This document shows, piece after piece, positions 55,994 to 63,711 of a stretch of 64,000 bases of DNA. The notes beneath the pieces were generated by a model. The model had not been told where the DNA came from. It was given only the letters and a program-made list of their open reading frames with translations, and searched no databases. The translations under genes and the position numbers were made by a program. Source of the stretch: Chryseobacterium sp. MA9 (GTDB lineage Bacteria > Bacteroidota > Bacteroidia > Flavobacteriales > Weeksellaceae); assembly GCF_024399315.1 (NCBI RefSeq), contig NZ_CP075170.1, positions 1,860,001-1,924,000 of the forward strand, given 5' to 3'. Numbering within the stretch: the stretch's first letter is position 1; each line of letters opens with the position of its first letter.

Positions 55994-56453
55994 TTCCGGT
56001 TTCCCCACAACCACGGATGCGGTTTATTTTCTATGTAAAGATGAAATCCGGTGCCCTCAATATATACAATCAGGTCAACATTTATTTTGCACCGTCTTTC
56101 AGATGCTGTCTATGTACAGAAGCAGTCATTCAGAATCCATCTTAAGCCCAAAGGAATCCAGCATAGCCAGCATATCTACAGCAGAAATTTATTTTTAAGA
56201 CAGATATTAAAAATAAAAACCGCATCCTTTTTATCAAGAAATATGCTTTAAACTCACACAGATTTTACAGATAAGGTCTCAACCATTGTATTCAGAGCCA
56301 CCCTTCAGATCTAATCACTTATAACCTGTCAATACCAATGCTTTTGAAATGTATTCATCTGCAGGATCTGTAGTGAGTTTAAAATAAAATAGAAAACTAG
56401 TTTATCTCAATAATTATTAACCGAGATCAGATCTCAAAAAAACAATTACAATT
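55994..56453. promoter_or_regulatory. Spacer before the rebB array with inverted repeats
   Basis: 460 bp with no credible gene. It holds a perfect 13-bp palindrome GAGATCAGATCTC (56423-56435), 18 bp before the first rebB, a likely operator for the array. It also has a distant 11-bp inverted pair GGATGCGGTTT (56015-56025) / AAACCGCATCC (56217-56227). An ORF at 56051-56251 has no supporting feature. Confidence 0.45.
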
Positions 56454-56711
56454 ATGCCAGTTAATGAACAAATCACAGACGCAGTAACGCAATCGAACGT
56501 GAAAGTAGTAGGAGAATCTCCTGCAATGGCTTTGGCCAACGTGTATCAATCTGCAGCACATTCTACAGGAATTATGTTTGAAAATGCTGTAAATGCACAA
56601 AACCAACAGAATATTTTAGGTCAGGCAGCCACCACTCAGGGTATTCTGCAGATCTATAGCCTGGATACGGTAGCGGATGCAGTTTCCATTGCTAAGATTC
56701 TTAAGCCGTAA
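56454..56711 (+). CDS. rebB: RebB family R-body structural protein, copy 1
   Basis: 85 aa; full RebB pattern: TDAVTQSNVKVVGESPAMAL, VYQSAAHSTGIMFENAVNAQ, QQNILGQAATTQGILQIYS, LDTVADAVSIAKIL. Small, hydrophobic-amphipathic and without a signal, as for R-body subunits that self-assemble in the cytoplasm. It differs from the other copies in its upstream DNA, which carries the presumed operator. Its second half matches copy 5 better than copies 2-4. Confidence 0.92.
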   Translation: MPVNEQITDAVTQSNVKVVGESPAMALANVYQSAAHSTGIMFENAVNAQNQQNILGQAATTQGILQIYSLDTVADAVSIAKILKP

Positions 56712-56745
56712 TTTTTTAAACTTTTTTGAGAAAAAGTATTCTCAG

Positions 56746-56767
56746 CCGGAAAATCCGGTCGTTTTTT
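56746..56767 (+). promoter_or_regulatory. Intercistronic hairpin 1 (copy 1 / copy 2)
   Basis: CCGGAAAATCCGG (stem CCGG plus flanking pairs) followed by six T. The first of four equivalent hairpins in the array; probably an mRNA-processing, stabilising or attenuating element. Confidence 0.6.
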
Positions 56768-56790
56768 AACCTAAATAAACAATAATCATT

Positions 56791-57048
56791 ATGCCAGTTA
56801 ACGAACAAATCACAGACGCAGTAACACAATCCAACGTAAAGGTAGTAGCAGAATCTCCTGCAATGGCTTTGAGTAATGTGTATCAATCTGCAGCCCATTC
56901 TACAGGAATTATGTTTGAAAATGCGATAAATGCTCAAAATCAGCATAACATCGTTACGCAAGCAGCTACTACGCAGGGTATCACTCAAATCTACAGTAAA
57001 GATACCATTGCCGATGCCATCTCTATAGCTAAAATTCTTAAACCTTAA
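56791..57048 (+). CDS. rebB: RebB family R-body structural protein, copy 2
   Basis: 85 aa, same pattern as copy 1 with AESPAMALSNVYQ, NAINAQNQHNIVTQ and IYSKDTIADAISIAK. The Lys in IYSKD is unique to this copy. The leader AAATAAACAATAATCATT before ATG is shared exactly with copies 3-5, showing that gene and spacer were duplicated as one unit of about 340 bp. Confidence 0.92.
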   Translation: MPVNEQITDAVTQSNVKVVAESPAMALSNVYQSAAHSTGIMFENAINAQNQHNIVTQAATTQGITQIYSKDTIADAISIAKILKP

Positions 57049-57086
57049 TCCATTTTTGCATACCGCAAATAAAACAATTTTATACC

Positions 57087-57105
57087 ACCGGAAAACCCGG
57101 TTATT
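57087..57105 (+). promoter_or_regulatory. Intercistronic hairpin 2
   Basis: ACCGGAAAACCCGGT between copies 2 and 3; weaker T tract than hairpins 3 and 4. Confidence 0.55.
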
Positions 57106-57130
57106 CTAACTCAAATAAACAATAATCATT

Positions 57131-57388
57131 ATGCCAGTAAACGAAAAAATCACAGACGCAGTAACACAATCCAACGTAAAGGTAGTAGCAGAATCTCCTG
57201 CAATGGCTTTAGCCAACGTGTATCAATCTGCTGCACATTCTACAGGAATCATGTTTGAAAATGCAATAAATACACAAAACCAACAAAATATTGTCACTCA
57301 GGCAGCCACTACACAAGGGGTAACTCAGATCTACAGTCTGGATACCATCGCAGATGCTGTTTCTATGGCTAAAATCCTTAATCCGTAA
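57131..57388 (+). CDS. rebB: RebB family R-body structural protein, copy 3
   Basis: 85 aa. It begins MPVNEKITDAVTQ and is the only copy with Lys at position 6. It carries ALANVYQSAAHSTGIMFENA, NTQNQQNIVTQ, TTQGVTQIYS and DTIADAVSMAKILNP. Same unit length and leader as copies 2, 4 and 5. Confidence 0.92.
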   Translation: MPVNEKITDAVTQSNVKVVAESPAMALANVYQSAAHSTGIMFENAINTQNQQNIVTQAATTQGVTQIYSLDTIADAVSMAKILNP

Positions 57389-57424
57389 TTCATTTTTGCG
57401 AAAAGCTTAAATACCATTGTCCGA

Positions 57425-57451
57425 ACAACCGGAAAAGCCGGTTGTTTTTAA
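57425..57451 (+). promoter_or_regulatory. Intercistronic hairpin 3
   Basis: CAACCGG / CCGGTTG stem with AAAAG loop and TTTTT tail: a terminator-like structure inside the array. Confidence 0.65.
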
Positions 57452-57472
57452 CCCAAATAAACAATAATCATT

Positions 57473-57730
57473 ATGCCAGTAAACGAACAAATCACAGACG
57501 CAGTAACGCAATCGAACGTAAAGGTAGTAGCAGAATCTCCTGCAGTAGCTTTAAGCAATGTATACCAGACAGCAGCTCATTCTACAGGGATCATGTTTGA
57601 AAATGCAGTGAGCACACAAAACCAACAGAACATTGTAAATCAAGCAGCTACTACGCAAGGTATCGCACAGATCTACAGCCTTGATACCATCGCAGATGCA
57701 GTTTCTATGGCTAAAATCCTTAACCCATAA
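57473..57730 (+). CDS. rebB: RebB family R-body structural protein, copy 4
   Basis: 85 aa, the most diverged of the long copies in the middle: AESPAVALSNVYQTAAHSTG, NAVSTQNQQNIVNQ, TTQGIAQIYS. The start and end match copy 3 (SMAKILNP). Substitutions cluster in the central helix that may set subunit contacts. Confidence 0.92.
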   Translation: MPVNEQITDAVTQSNVKVVAESPAVALSNVYQTAAHSTGIMFENAVSTQNQQNIVNQAATTQGIAQIYSLDTIADAVSMAKILNP

Positions 57731-57762
57731 TCCATTTTTGCGAAAAGCTTAATACCATCCGA

Positions 57763-57789
57763 GCAACCGGAAAAGCCGGTTGTTTTTTA
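57763..57789 (+). promoter_or_regulatory. Intercistronic hairpin 4
   Basis: CAACCGG / CCGGTTG stem, AAAAG loop, T6 tail, before copy 5. Confidence 0.65.
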
Positions 57790-57811
57790 ACCCAAATAAA
57801 CAATAATCATT

Positions 57812-58075
57812 ATGCCAGTAAACGAACAAATCACAGACGCAGTAACACAATCGAACGTAAAAGTAGTAGCAGAATCTCCTGCAATGGCTTTAAGTAACGT
57901 CTACCAATCCGCTGCCCATTCTACAGGAATCATGTTTGAAAATGCAGTGAATGCACAAAATCAACAGAACATTTTAGGTCAGGCAGCTACCACTCAGGGT
58001 ATTCTTCAGATCTATAGTCTGGACACTGTAGCAGATGCGGTTTCTATTGCTAAAGTATTGAATCCTAAATTATAG
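57812..58075 (+). CDS. rebB: RebB family R-body structural protein, copy 5
   Basis: 87 aa. The N-terminal half is like copies 2 and 4 (AESPAMALSNVYQ). The C-terminal half is identical to copy 1 from NAVNAQNQQNILGQ to ADAVSIAK, then VLNPKL. It is two residues longer than the others. The mixed pattern points to recombination or gene conversion among copies. Followed by a real terminator. Confidence 0.92.
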   Translation: MPVNEQITDAVTQSNVKVVAESPAMALSNVYQSAAHSTGIMFENAVNAQNQQNILGQAATTQGILQIYSLDTVADAVSIAKVLNPKL

Positions 58076-58096
58076 TGTATTTTTAGATTTCTTGTT

Positions 58097-58135
58097 ATCA
58101 GGGAGTACAATCATGTGCTCCCTGATTCTTTCTGG
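58097..58135. terminator. Terminator of the rebB array
   Basis: ATCAGGGAG / CTCCCTGAT stem with an internal GT/AC pair and a T-rich tail; lies between convergent genes. Confidence 0.75.
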
Positions 58136-58142
58136 ATAATAA

Positions 58143-58820
58143 TTATTTATCAAATAATACAATCTCATTCGGATCTATAACCTGATTCTGTACTGCATAA
58201 ATAACAAGCCCAGCCATATTTTTCACTCCTGTTTTGATCATCAGGTTGGTTTTATGGGTTTCTACAGTTTTGGGAGAAATAAACAGAGAATCTGCAATTT
58301 CCTTAGTGCTCAGCTGCTGGCAAACCAATCGCAGAACATCAACTTCTCTATCGGTAAGCTCATTCTTAGAAAAGGCATGAAACTCCGGGAGCTTATTGGA
58401 AAGCTGGGTTCTCATGACATCAATCTGATCATTGGAAAAATAATGTCCTCTATGGTGAACGGTTTTGATAACAGCTAATAATTCCTGTAATTCAATTTCT
58501 TTGGGCAAAAAGGCATGGGCTCCCATTTTCAGCATCTGTCCCATGAACGAACGGCGATAAAAACTGGAAAGAACAATAATTTTTGTTTCAGTTTCCCTTT
58601 TGGCCAACTCAGACATTACTTCAAGGCCATCACCGTTCGTCATTCTCAGATCCAGAATCAGAATATCTAAAGATCCAGAATCTTCAGTGAGAAACTGATA
58701 ACCGCCTGTTGAGGTCAGCGTAACCTGATAATCTCCATTATTATCGATATAATTTTTCAAAAGCTGTACAAACAGCAGGTCGTCATCTACAATGCCTATT
58801 TTAATTTTTGAGTGTTCCAT
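58143..58820 (-). CDS. LuxR/NarL-type response regulator, probable R-body regulator
   Basis: 225 aa. Receiver domain with acidic Asp12-14 (IVDDD), phospho-acceptor Asp57 (LILDLR) and Lys near 111 (LPKE). The C-terminal GerE/LuxR helix-turn-helix has LTDREVDVLRLV, STKEIADSLFISPKTVETHK. It lies 11 bp after the sensor kinase gene on the same strand, so the two form a two-component pair. Convergence with the rebB array suggests it controls R-body genes, perhaps through the GAGAT...ATCTC repeats (inference). Confidence 0.9.
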   Translation of the reverse strand: MEHSKIKIGIVDDDLLFVQLLKNYIDNNGDYQVTLTSTGGYQFLTEDSGSLDILILDLRMTNGDGLEVMSELAKRETETKIIVLSSFYRRSFMGQMLKMGAHAFLPKEIELQELLAVIKTVHHRGHYFSNDQIDVMRTQLSNKLPEFHAFSKNELTDREVDVLRLVCQQLSTKEIADSLFISPKTVETHKTNLMIKTGVKNMAGLVIYAVQNQVIDPNEIVLFDK

Positions 58821-58831
58821 GTTTATTTTTT

Positions 58832-59581
58832 TTATTGTAATGCCATACAGGCTATAAATTTTGTTCCTTTTTCAGGTTGTGTTTTAAGTTTATAGATTGC
58901 TTTAATCTTTTGTGCTCTTGACTGAATATTCCTAAGACCAATACCTCCGGAGTGGGTTTCTACGATAAAACCACGACCGTTATCTTCTATTGTTAATATC
59001 AGGTAGTTCAGTGAGATTCTTAGAGAGACATCCACTCTGGTTGCTTCAGCATGTTTCAAAATATTGGTGATCAGTTCCTGAACAATTCTGAAAAGATTTA
59101 GTTTTACAGGGTTACTGATCGGAGTTTTTATTGTAATATGGCGGAAAATGACCTCTATATTTTTATTAATCTGTGCAAGATAATCTGCAATTAAATCCGC
59201 CAGATCAACCTCATCGAGATCCGGTGGTGTAAGATTATGCGATAATTCTCTTATCAACTGCATAGATTTTTTTAAATCACGATTAAGCTCTTCCGGATTT
59301 TTATCCGTAAGATTTAAACGGATGAGATTCAACTGTGAGATAATATTATCATGAAGTTCTTCTGCCAGACGTTCCCTGTCCTGCTCCTGTAAAAGAAGTG
59401 TATTCTCCCAATATTCTTTTTGGTTATTCCGGACCAGCTGAGAGACTTTCTGCTTATTTTTTTTTATACTTTTTAAATAATTAATGACCAATAACGTAAT
59501 GAATAACGTCGTTAAAAAAAATAGCCCAATACCGATCCATATCCATAGAACTATCTGATCCTGATTTTCCCAACGCCACAT
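58832..59581 (-). CDS. HPK7-type sensor histidine kinase
   Basis: 249 aa with one membrane segment (about 11-34, VLWIWIGIGLFFLTTLFITL) and almost no external domain. The dimerisation/phosphoacceptor motif EELHDNI carries His77. HATPase boxes are QELITNILKHAEA (N), IEDNGRGF (G1) and GGIGLRNIQSR (G2). It overlaps the membrane protein gene upstream by 31 bp, suggesting the sensory input comes from that protein. Partner of the 58143 regulator. Confidence 0.9.
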   Translation of the reverse strand: MWRWENQDQIVLWIWIGIGLFFLTTLFITLLVINYLKSIKKNKQKVSQLVRNNQKEYWENTLLLQEQDRERLAEELHDNIISQLNLIRLNLTDKNPEELNRDLKKSMQLIRELSHNLTPPDLDEVDLADLIADYLAQINKNIEVIFRHITIKTPISNPVKLNLFRIVQELITNILKHAEATRVDVSLRISLNYLILTIEDNGRGFIVETHSGGIGLRNIQSRAQKIKAIYKLKTQPEKGTKFIACMALQ

Positions 59582-60195
59582 CCCAGATTAATAAAAGCAA
59601 TATAAAAAGACAATAGCAAAATGCCTCTAAAAAGCCAGACAGGAGCTACCCAGCTCAGATGATTGCTGATTAAAAAATTAAAGGTAGTGGATATGATACA
59701 TTCAATAGAAAAAAACAGGAAAACAATGATGTTCACGATAAACATATCCCTATCTGCCTTACCTTCCCTGATAATCTTCATAAAATAAGAGACGGCGTAG
59801 CTACAAATAATAATACTGGTGATAATATTGGAATAAAAAGTAACCTGTGTATCATTTTGCACATACAATATATTAGTCATCAATGTCAATATTGCATAGC
59901 CATAGATTATCCATCTTAACTGACGGGAAAGCTGGATATAATAATTGTTATAGATGACAGTAAGGATCATCAAACCAAAAAACTGGCTCAGTATATAATT
60001 GTACGTATTGAGTGTATTTAATTTCATCAGCCGGTCCGTTAAGTCCGTCAGTTCCAGCATAAAATCTCCTGAAAGAAGCACAATCACAGGAAGTTTTGTT
60101 TTTATCCCATCTTTTACCAATACAATCAGCCCGGTACATAAGACCAGGTTAATAATAATTTGTAAATACAGGGATAAACTGTTATACGAAAACAC
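59551..60195 (-). CDS. Six- to seven-segment membrane protein, likely sensor partner
   Basis: 214 aa, mostly hydrophobic: LYLQIIINLVLCTGLIVLV, FFGLMILTVIYNNYYIQL, IIYGYAILTLMTNILYV, IITSIIICSYAVSYFM, IVNIIVFLFFSIECIIS, LFRGILLLSFYIAFINL. This resembles 7TM sensor input modules, and the next gene is a kinase lacking its own sensor. It overlaps both neighbours (31 and 14 bp), so coupling is tight. No family named with certainty. Confidence 0.8.
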   Translation of the reverse strand: MFSYNSLSLYLQIIINLVLCTGLIVLVKDGIKTKLPVIVLLSGDFMLELTDLTDRLMKLNTLNTYNYILSQFFGLMILTVIYNNYYIQLSRQLRWIIYGYAILTLMTNILYVQNDTQVTFYSNIITSIIICSYAVSYFMKIIREGKADRDMFIVNIIVFLFFSIECIISTTFNFLISNHLSWVAPVWLFRGILLLSFYIAFINLGCGVGKIRIR

Positions 60196-60892
60196 TGGTG
60201 CTTTGCTTCAAAAGTTGATAATCATTAAGAGTATCAACGGTAAAAGGAGGTCTTGGAGTAGAATAATTTTCTGCGGTCTCACTCATATGATTAATTGCAA
60301 GGCTTTTCACTGTAATAATTTCGATATGATAAGGAAAATCCGGATCTTTTTTCTCCAGATCATCAGTAAGTCCAAAGAAACTGATACAGGTTTGTCCTCC
60401 TGTAATTCCCATTTTATCATAATCTGAAAACGGAATGGAAATCAACTGAAAGATATTTTCTGTTTGCTGGGCCTGTATCCATGCTGTGCCAAACATATTC
60501 CATCTGAAATTGCGGTTAATGGCTGATTCAGATGTAATTGGAGGTGGGATCATTTCTTGGTCATTACTGCTCTCCATCTTCTCTTCAGGAAACTTGCTTG
60601 AAAATTCTTTAATAATGATGTTACTAAAATCGGCATCCTTATCACTTTTAGAATCAATCAGGAAAAATTTCAACTGCTCCTCATGAATACCTACATACGC
60701 ATGAATACTTTTCAGTTCTTCTGTTCCAAGGTTTCTTTTCCATTGTTCTATTTCTTCACCCGAAACACTGAAATGAGTTCCTTGTTTTAAAAATATCAAA
60801 ATTTCCGCCCCATTTATGTTAATTCCATTTTTATAAGAATCAATAAGATTTTTCCATTTTCTGATGGCTTCAAAGATGTTTTCAGTAGTCAT
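60182..60892 (-). CDS. Unknown protein, first gene of the R-body regulatory operon
   Basis: 236 aa, no signal peptide or membrane segment. Blocks include FEAIRKWKNLIDSYKNGINI, HFSVSGEEIEQWK and CISFFGLTDDLEKKDPDFPY. No family recognised. It is first in a four-gene operon with the membrane protein, kinase and regulator. It may be a cytoplasmic ligand-binding or R-body accessory protein; this is inference from position. Confidence 0.7.
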   Translation of the reverse strand: MTTENIFEAIRKWKNLIDSYKNGININGAEILIFLKQGTHFSVSGEEIEQWKRNLGTEELKSIHAYVGIHEEQLKFFLIDSKSDKDADFSNIIIKEFSSKFPEEKMESSNDQEMIPPPITSESAINRNFRWNMFGTAWIQAQQTENIFQLISIPFSDYDKMGITGGQTCISFFGLTDDLEKKDPDFPYHIEIITVKSLAINHMSETAENYSTPRPPFTVDTLNDYQLLKQSTSVFV

Positions 60893-61054
60893 GATAATAT
60901 TTATTTGTGAATGATAATTATTTTATGTGTTGAAATTTACAAAAAAAACAGACTGGTATTTATTTTAAATCACATTCAAGTGGAAAATAAAACCTAATTG
61001 AGTGAAAATTAATATTTCTTCAATTTTTTATAATGACGGATTAGGTACAGTCTG

Positions 61055-61062
61055 TATCTTTG
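61055..61062 (+). promoter_or_regulatory. Candidate -7 promoter element of the LysE gene
   Basis: TATCTTTG, exact TAnnTTTG, 35 bp before the ATG; no clear TTG at -33. Confidence 0.4.
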
Positions 61063-61097
61063 TGCGGGGAATACTCACAATTAAATAACGACTACCA

Positions 61098-61733
61098 ATG
61101 ATTCCATTTCACGAACTTATTTTTTTCATCCTGGCTGCACTCATCTTAGTGATCAGTCCCGGTCCTAATATGATTTACCTGATTTCAAAATCTATAACGC
61201 AAGGGAAAAAGTCCGGGTTTATTTCCCTGGCGGGAGTGGTGTGTGGTTTTTTATTCCACATCATCATGGTATCTTTTGGTCTGACTGCAGTTTTGCTGGC
61301 CGTTCCATTGGCTTATACCGTTCTTAAGGCCATGGGAACTGTCTATCTTTTATATCTTGCCTATCAGGCTATAAAACCAAAGAGCAGGAATATTTTTGAC
61401 GTTGATAAAAATGTTCCTCATGACAGTCCCAAAAAGCTTTTTACCATTGGTTTTTTAACGAATGTATTAAATCCAAAAGTGGCCGTCTTTTACCTGTCTT
61501 TCTTTCCTCAGTTTATCAAACCTGAGTATGGTTCCATATTCACGCAGAGTCTTGAACTTGGAGTTATTCAGGTTCTGATCAGCTTCAGCATTAACTTTAT
61601 CATTGTATTAACAGCGGCAAGAGTTGCCCTATTCTTTTCCAATAATCCGGCCTGGATAAAGGTTCAGAAATGGTTTATGGCCAGTGTATTGACCTATCTG
61701 GCTATAAAAATGGCTTTTTCAAAAGCAAAATAA
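61098..61733 (+). CDS. LysE/RhtB-family amino-acid exporter
   Basis: 211 aa, six membrane segments. The family start ISPGPNMIYLISKSITQGKK is present, followed by GVVCGFLFHII, LLYLAYQAIK and FLTNVLNPKVAVFYLSFFPQ. Such proteins export amino acids or related metabolites across the inner membrane. Monocistronic; substrate not predictable. Confidence 0.92.
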   Translation: MIPFHELIFFILAALILVISPGPNMIYLISKSITQGKKSGFISLAGVVCGFLFHIIMVSFGLTAVLLAVPLAYTVLKAMGTVYLLYLAYQAIKPKSRNIFDVDKNVPHDSPKKLFTIGFLTNVLNPKVAVFYLSFFPQFIKPEYGSIFTQSLELGVIQVLISFSINFIIVLTAARVALFFSNNPAWIKVQKWFMASVLTYLAIKMAFSKAK

Positions 61734-61913
61734 CAATCAACAGGATCAATATCAATATTAAAAATAAAACAGCATTCTATAAAATCCGGAACAGGTTTCT
61801 TTCTGTTCCGAATTCCGTTGTATATTCATATAAAATCTGATCTAAAGAAAACATCATCATTATTCACCGCGAATTTGAGATTAATATTCCGGATGTAAAA
61901 CCGTGAAAATACG

Positions 61914-61921
61914 TAATTTTG
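61914..61921 (+). promoter_or_regulatory. Candidate -7 promoter element of the AraC gene
   Basis: TAATTTTG matches TAnnTTTG, 37 bp before the ATG; no clear -33 element. Confidence 0.35.
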
Positions 61922-61958
61922 TGGTTGCGTATTTATCCTCATCACAACAGGTTTACAG

Positions 61959-62831
61959 ATGAAACAGACTATTCCTACTTATGATTTAAACGGTATTTCC
62001 CACCACAGATTCCATGTCAAAAGAATGGATAAGCGTACTCAGAATGCTGAGGATATTCTTTTGGACAAAGGAATACACCGGGATAGTCATTACATTTTCA
62101 CCTGCATGGAAAGCGGTCATGTAAGAATGATGGTAGATTTTAAAACGATTGAAGCAAAAGATTCCACTCTTTTCTGTGTATTACCGGGACAGGTACATCA
62201 GGGCCTATTAATGAAAGACGTTTGCGGATGGTTTGTAGCTGTTAAAGCAGAACTTGTACCTGATATGGTACGTTCTTTTTTTGATGAATCCCTGGGGGAA
62301 ATACAACCAATGCCTATAGATAAAAGCCTTGTCAAAAAAATAAATACAACAGCCGACATGCTTCATGCCTCCTATACGAACGAGATGCTTTCCAGCAAAG
62401 AAGGATTTCTGGTTGTGCAATCATTGCTTAATGCATTCCTGGGATTGTTTGCCATGATTTATTCTCAGAAGAATGTATCTCCTGCTTCCAGCGAAAATCG
62501 GGCTTTACAACTGTCAAGAACATTTAGAACTTTGGTTCGGAAGGATTTTAAAACCTCGAAAAGTCCATTTGAATATGCAGAAGTTTTAAATATTACAAGA
62601 GGATATTTAACGGAGGCAGTCCGGGAAGCAACCGGGAAGCCCGCACAACACTGGATTCATCAGGAAATTTTAATTGAAGCCAAAAGATTGCTAGTCTTTA
62701 CCAACCTAAGCGTAAAAGAAATCGCTTATGAATTAGGATATAGCGACCACACTTATTTCAGCCGCTTATTTTCTAAACTGGAAGACCAATCACCATCAGA
62801 ATTCCGGGATCTGCATAAAAACAAACACTAA
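61959..62831 (+). CDS. AraC-family transcriptional regulator
   Basis: 290 aa. An N-terminal cupin-like sensing part (HYIFTCMESGHVRMMVDF, VLPGQVHQG) is followed by a C-terminal double helix-turn-helix (NITRGYLTEAVREATGKPA and LSVKEIAYELGYSDHTYFSR). It stands 81 bp upstream of a siderophore-interacting-like flavoprotein gene on the same strand and probably regulates it. Confidence 0.9.
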   Translation: MKQTIPTYDLNGISHHRFHVKRMDKRTQNAEDILLDKGIHRDSHYIFTCMESGHVRMMVDFKTIEAKDSTLFCVLPGQVHQGLLMKDVCGWFVAVKAELVPDMVRSFFDESLGEIQPMPIDKSLVKKINTTADMLHASYTNEMLSSKEGFLVVQSLLNAFLGLFAMIYSQKNVSPASSENRALQLSRTFRTLVRKDFKTSKSPFEYAEVLNITRGYLTEAVREATGKPAQHWIHQEILIEAKRLLVFTNLSVKEIAYELGYSDHTYFSRLFSKLEDQSPSEFRDLHKNKH

Positions 62832-62912
62832 CCACGAATAGTCCAATTTTTCCCATGAAACAGCTATCGGTATTTTCTGATTTTGCAACGTCCTTTGCAA
62901 TAAAAATGATTT

Positions 62913-63635
62913 ATGCCGAGCTTACCAAAATGGATCAATGACACTGTAGAAAATGTCTGGTCCTCAAAATTTAAAGACTGTACGGTTATCCATATAGAAA
63001 AAATCACGAATGATCTTCGTCTTATACGTTTTCAAACAGATTTACAGGATGTTTCTTACGAACCTGCGTATGCAATAGGAATAAGAATTAACGGCCGCGA
63101 TTTCCGGAATTATTCTCCCTTCAACTTCAATCAGGAAGCAGGGACTTTTGATGTTTTATTTCACCTGCATGATGCATCTGCCGCAGGAAGTCATTTTGTA
63201 ACCCAACTTTCAGCCGGAGATTCTATAAAGCTTTTAATGCCAAGAGGAAAACAATTCTTTGCTCCCAATGCAAAAATCCATTTTTCTGTGGGTGACGAAA
63301 CTTCACTGGGAAGTTCTCTTTCGATCAAAAAGGCCGTAGAGGAAAATGGTTCTTTATTTGTCTGTCTCCATGAACTGGAAGAATGTTCTGCTCTTGAAAA
63401 ACTGAATTTATATGGCTATCACAGTCCTAAAAATAATACAATGAGAATAATTGAAGCGTTGAATGACTTTTTGATGGAAGAAAAAGAGGCTATCTACAAT
63501 GATGATGCTGTTTTCTACCTCACCGGAAACGGAGGAAGAATGTCTCTGATCAGAAAATTCCTTAAAGCCAGAGGAGTTTCTCCCAAATGTATAAAATCAC
63601 AAGCCTACTGGATTGAGGGGAAAAAGGGATTGTAA
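62913..63635 (+). CDS. Siderophore-interacting-protein-like FAD/NAD(P)H oxidoreductase
   Basis: 240 aa. The N-terminal FAD-binding barrel has RDFRNYSPFNFN in place of the usual RxYT and HDASAAGSHFV equivalent to GPAGxW. The C-terminal half has VGDETSLGSSLSI, the SIP/FpvB-type nucleotide region. It would reduce ferric siderophores or a similar metal chelate in the cytoplasm. Controlled probably by the AraC protein upstream. The atypical FAD motif makes the exact substrate uncertain. Confidence 0.82.
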   Translation: MPSLPKWINDTVENVWSSKFKDCTVIHIEKITNDLRLIRFQTDLQDVSYEPAYAIGIRINGRDFRNYSPFNFNQEAGTFDVLFHLHDASAAGSHFVTQLSAGDSIKLLMPRGKQFFAPNAKIHFSVGDETSLGSSLSIKKAVEENGSLFVCLHELEECSALEKLNLYGYHSPKNNTMRIIEALNDFLMEEKEAIYNDDAVFYLTGNGGRMSLIRKFLKARGVSPKCIKSQAYWIEGKKGL

Positions 63636-63651
63636 AAACAGGGAACTGAAA

Positions 63652-63690
63652 CTTTATCTGACAATAGAAATCAATTATTGTCAGATAAAG
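63652..63690. terminator. Bidirectional terminator
   Basis: A perfect 15-bp stem CTTTATCTGACAATA / TATTGTCAGATAAAG with a 9-nt loop, between convergent genes. Confidence 0.75.
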
Positions 63691-63711
63691 TTATCATGAT
63701 ATGTTGTTAGA

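Noticed and set aside
56051..56251. 66-codon ORF in the spacer before the rebB array
   Set aside because: It has a composition unlike neighbouring genes, no operon spacing, and the spacer carries regulatory-type repeats instead.
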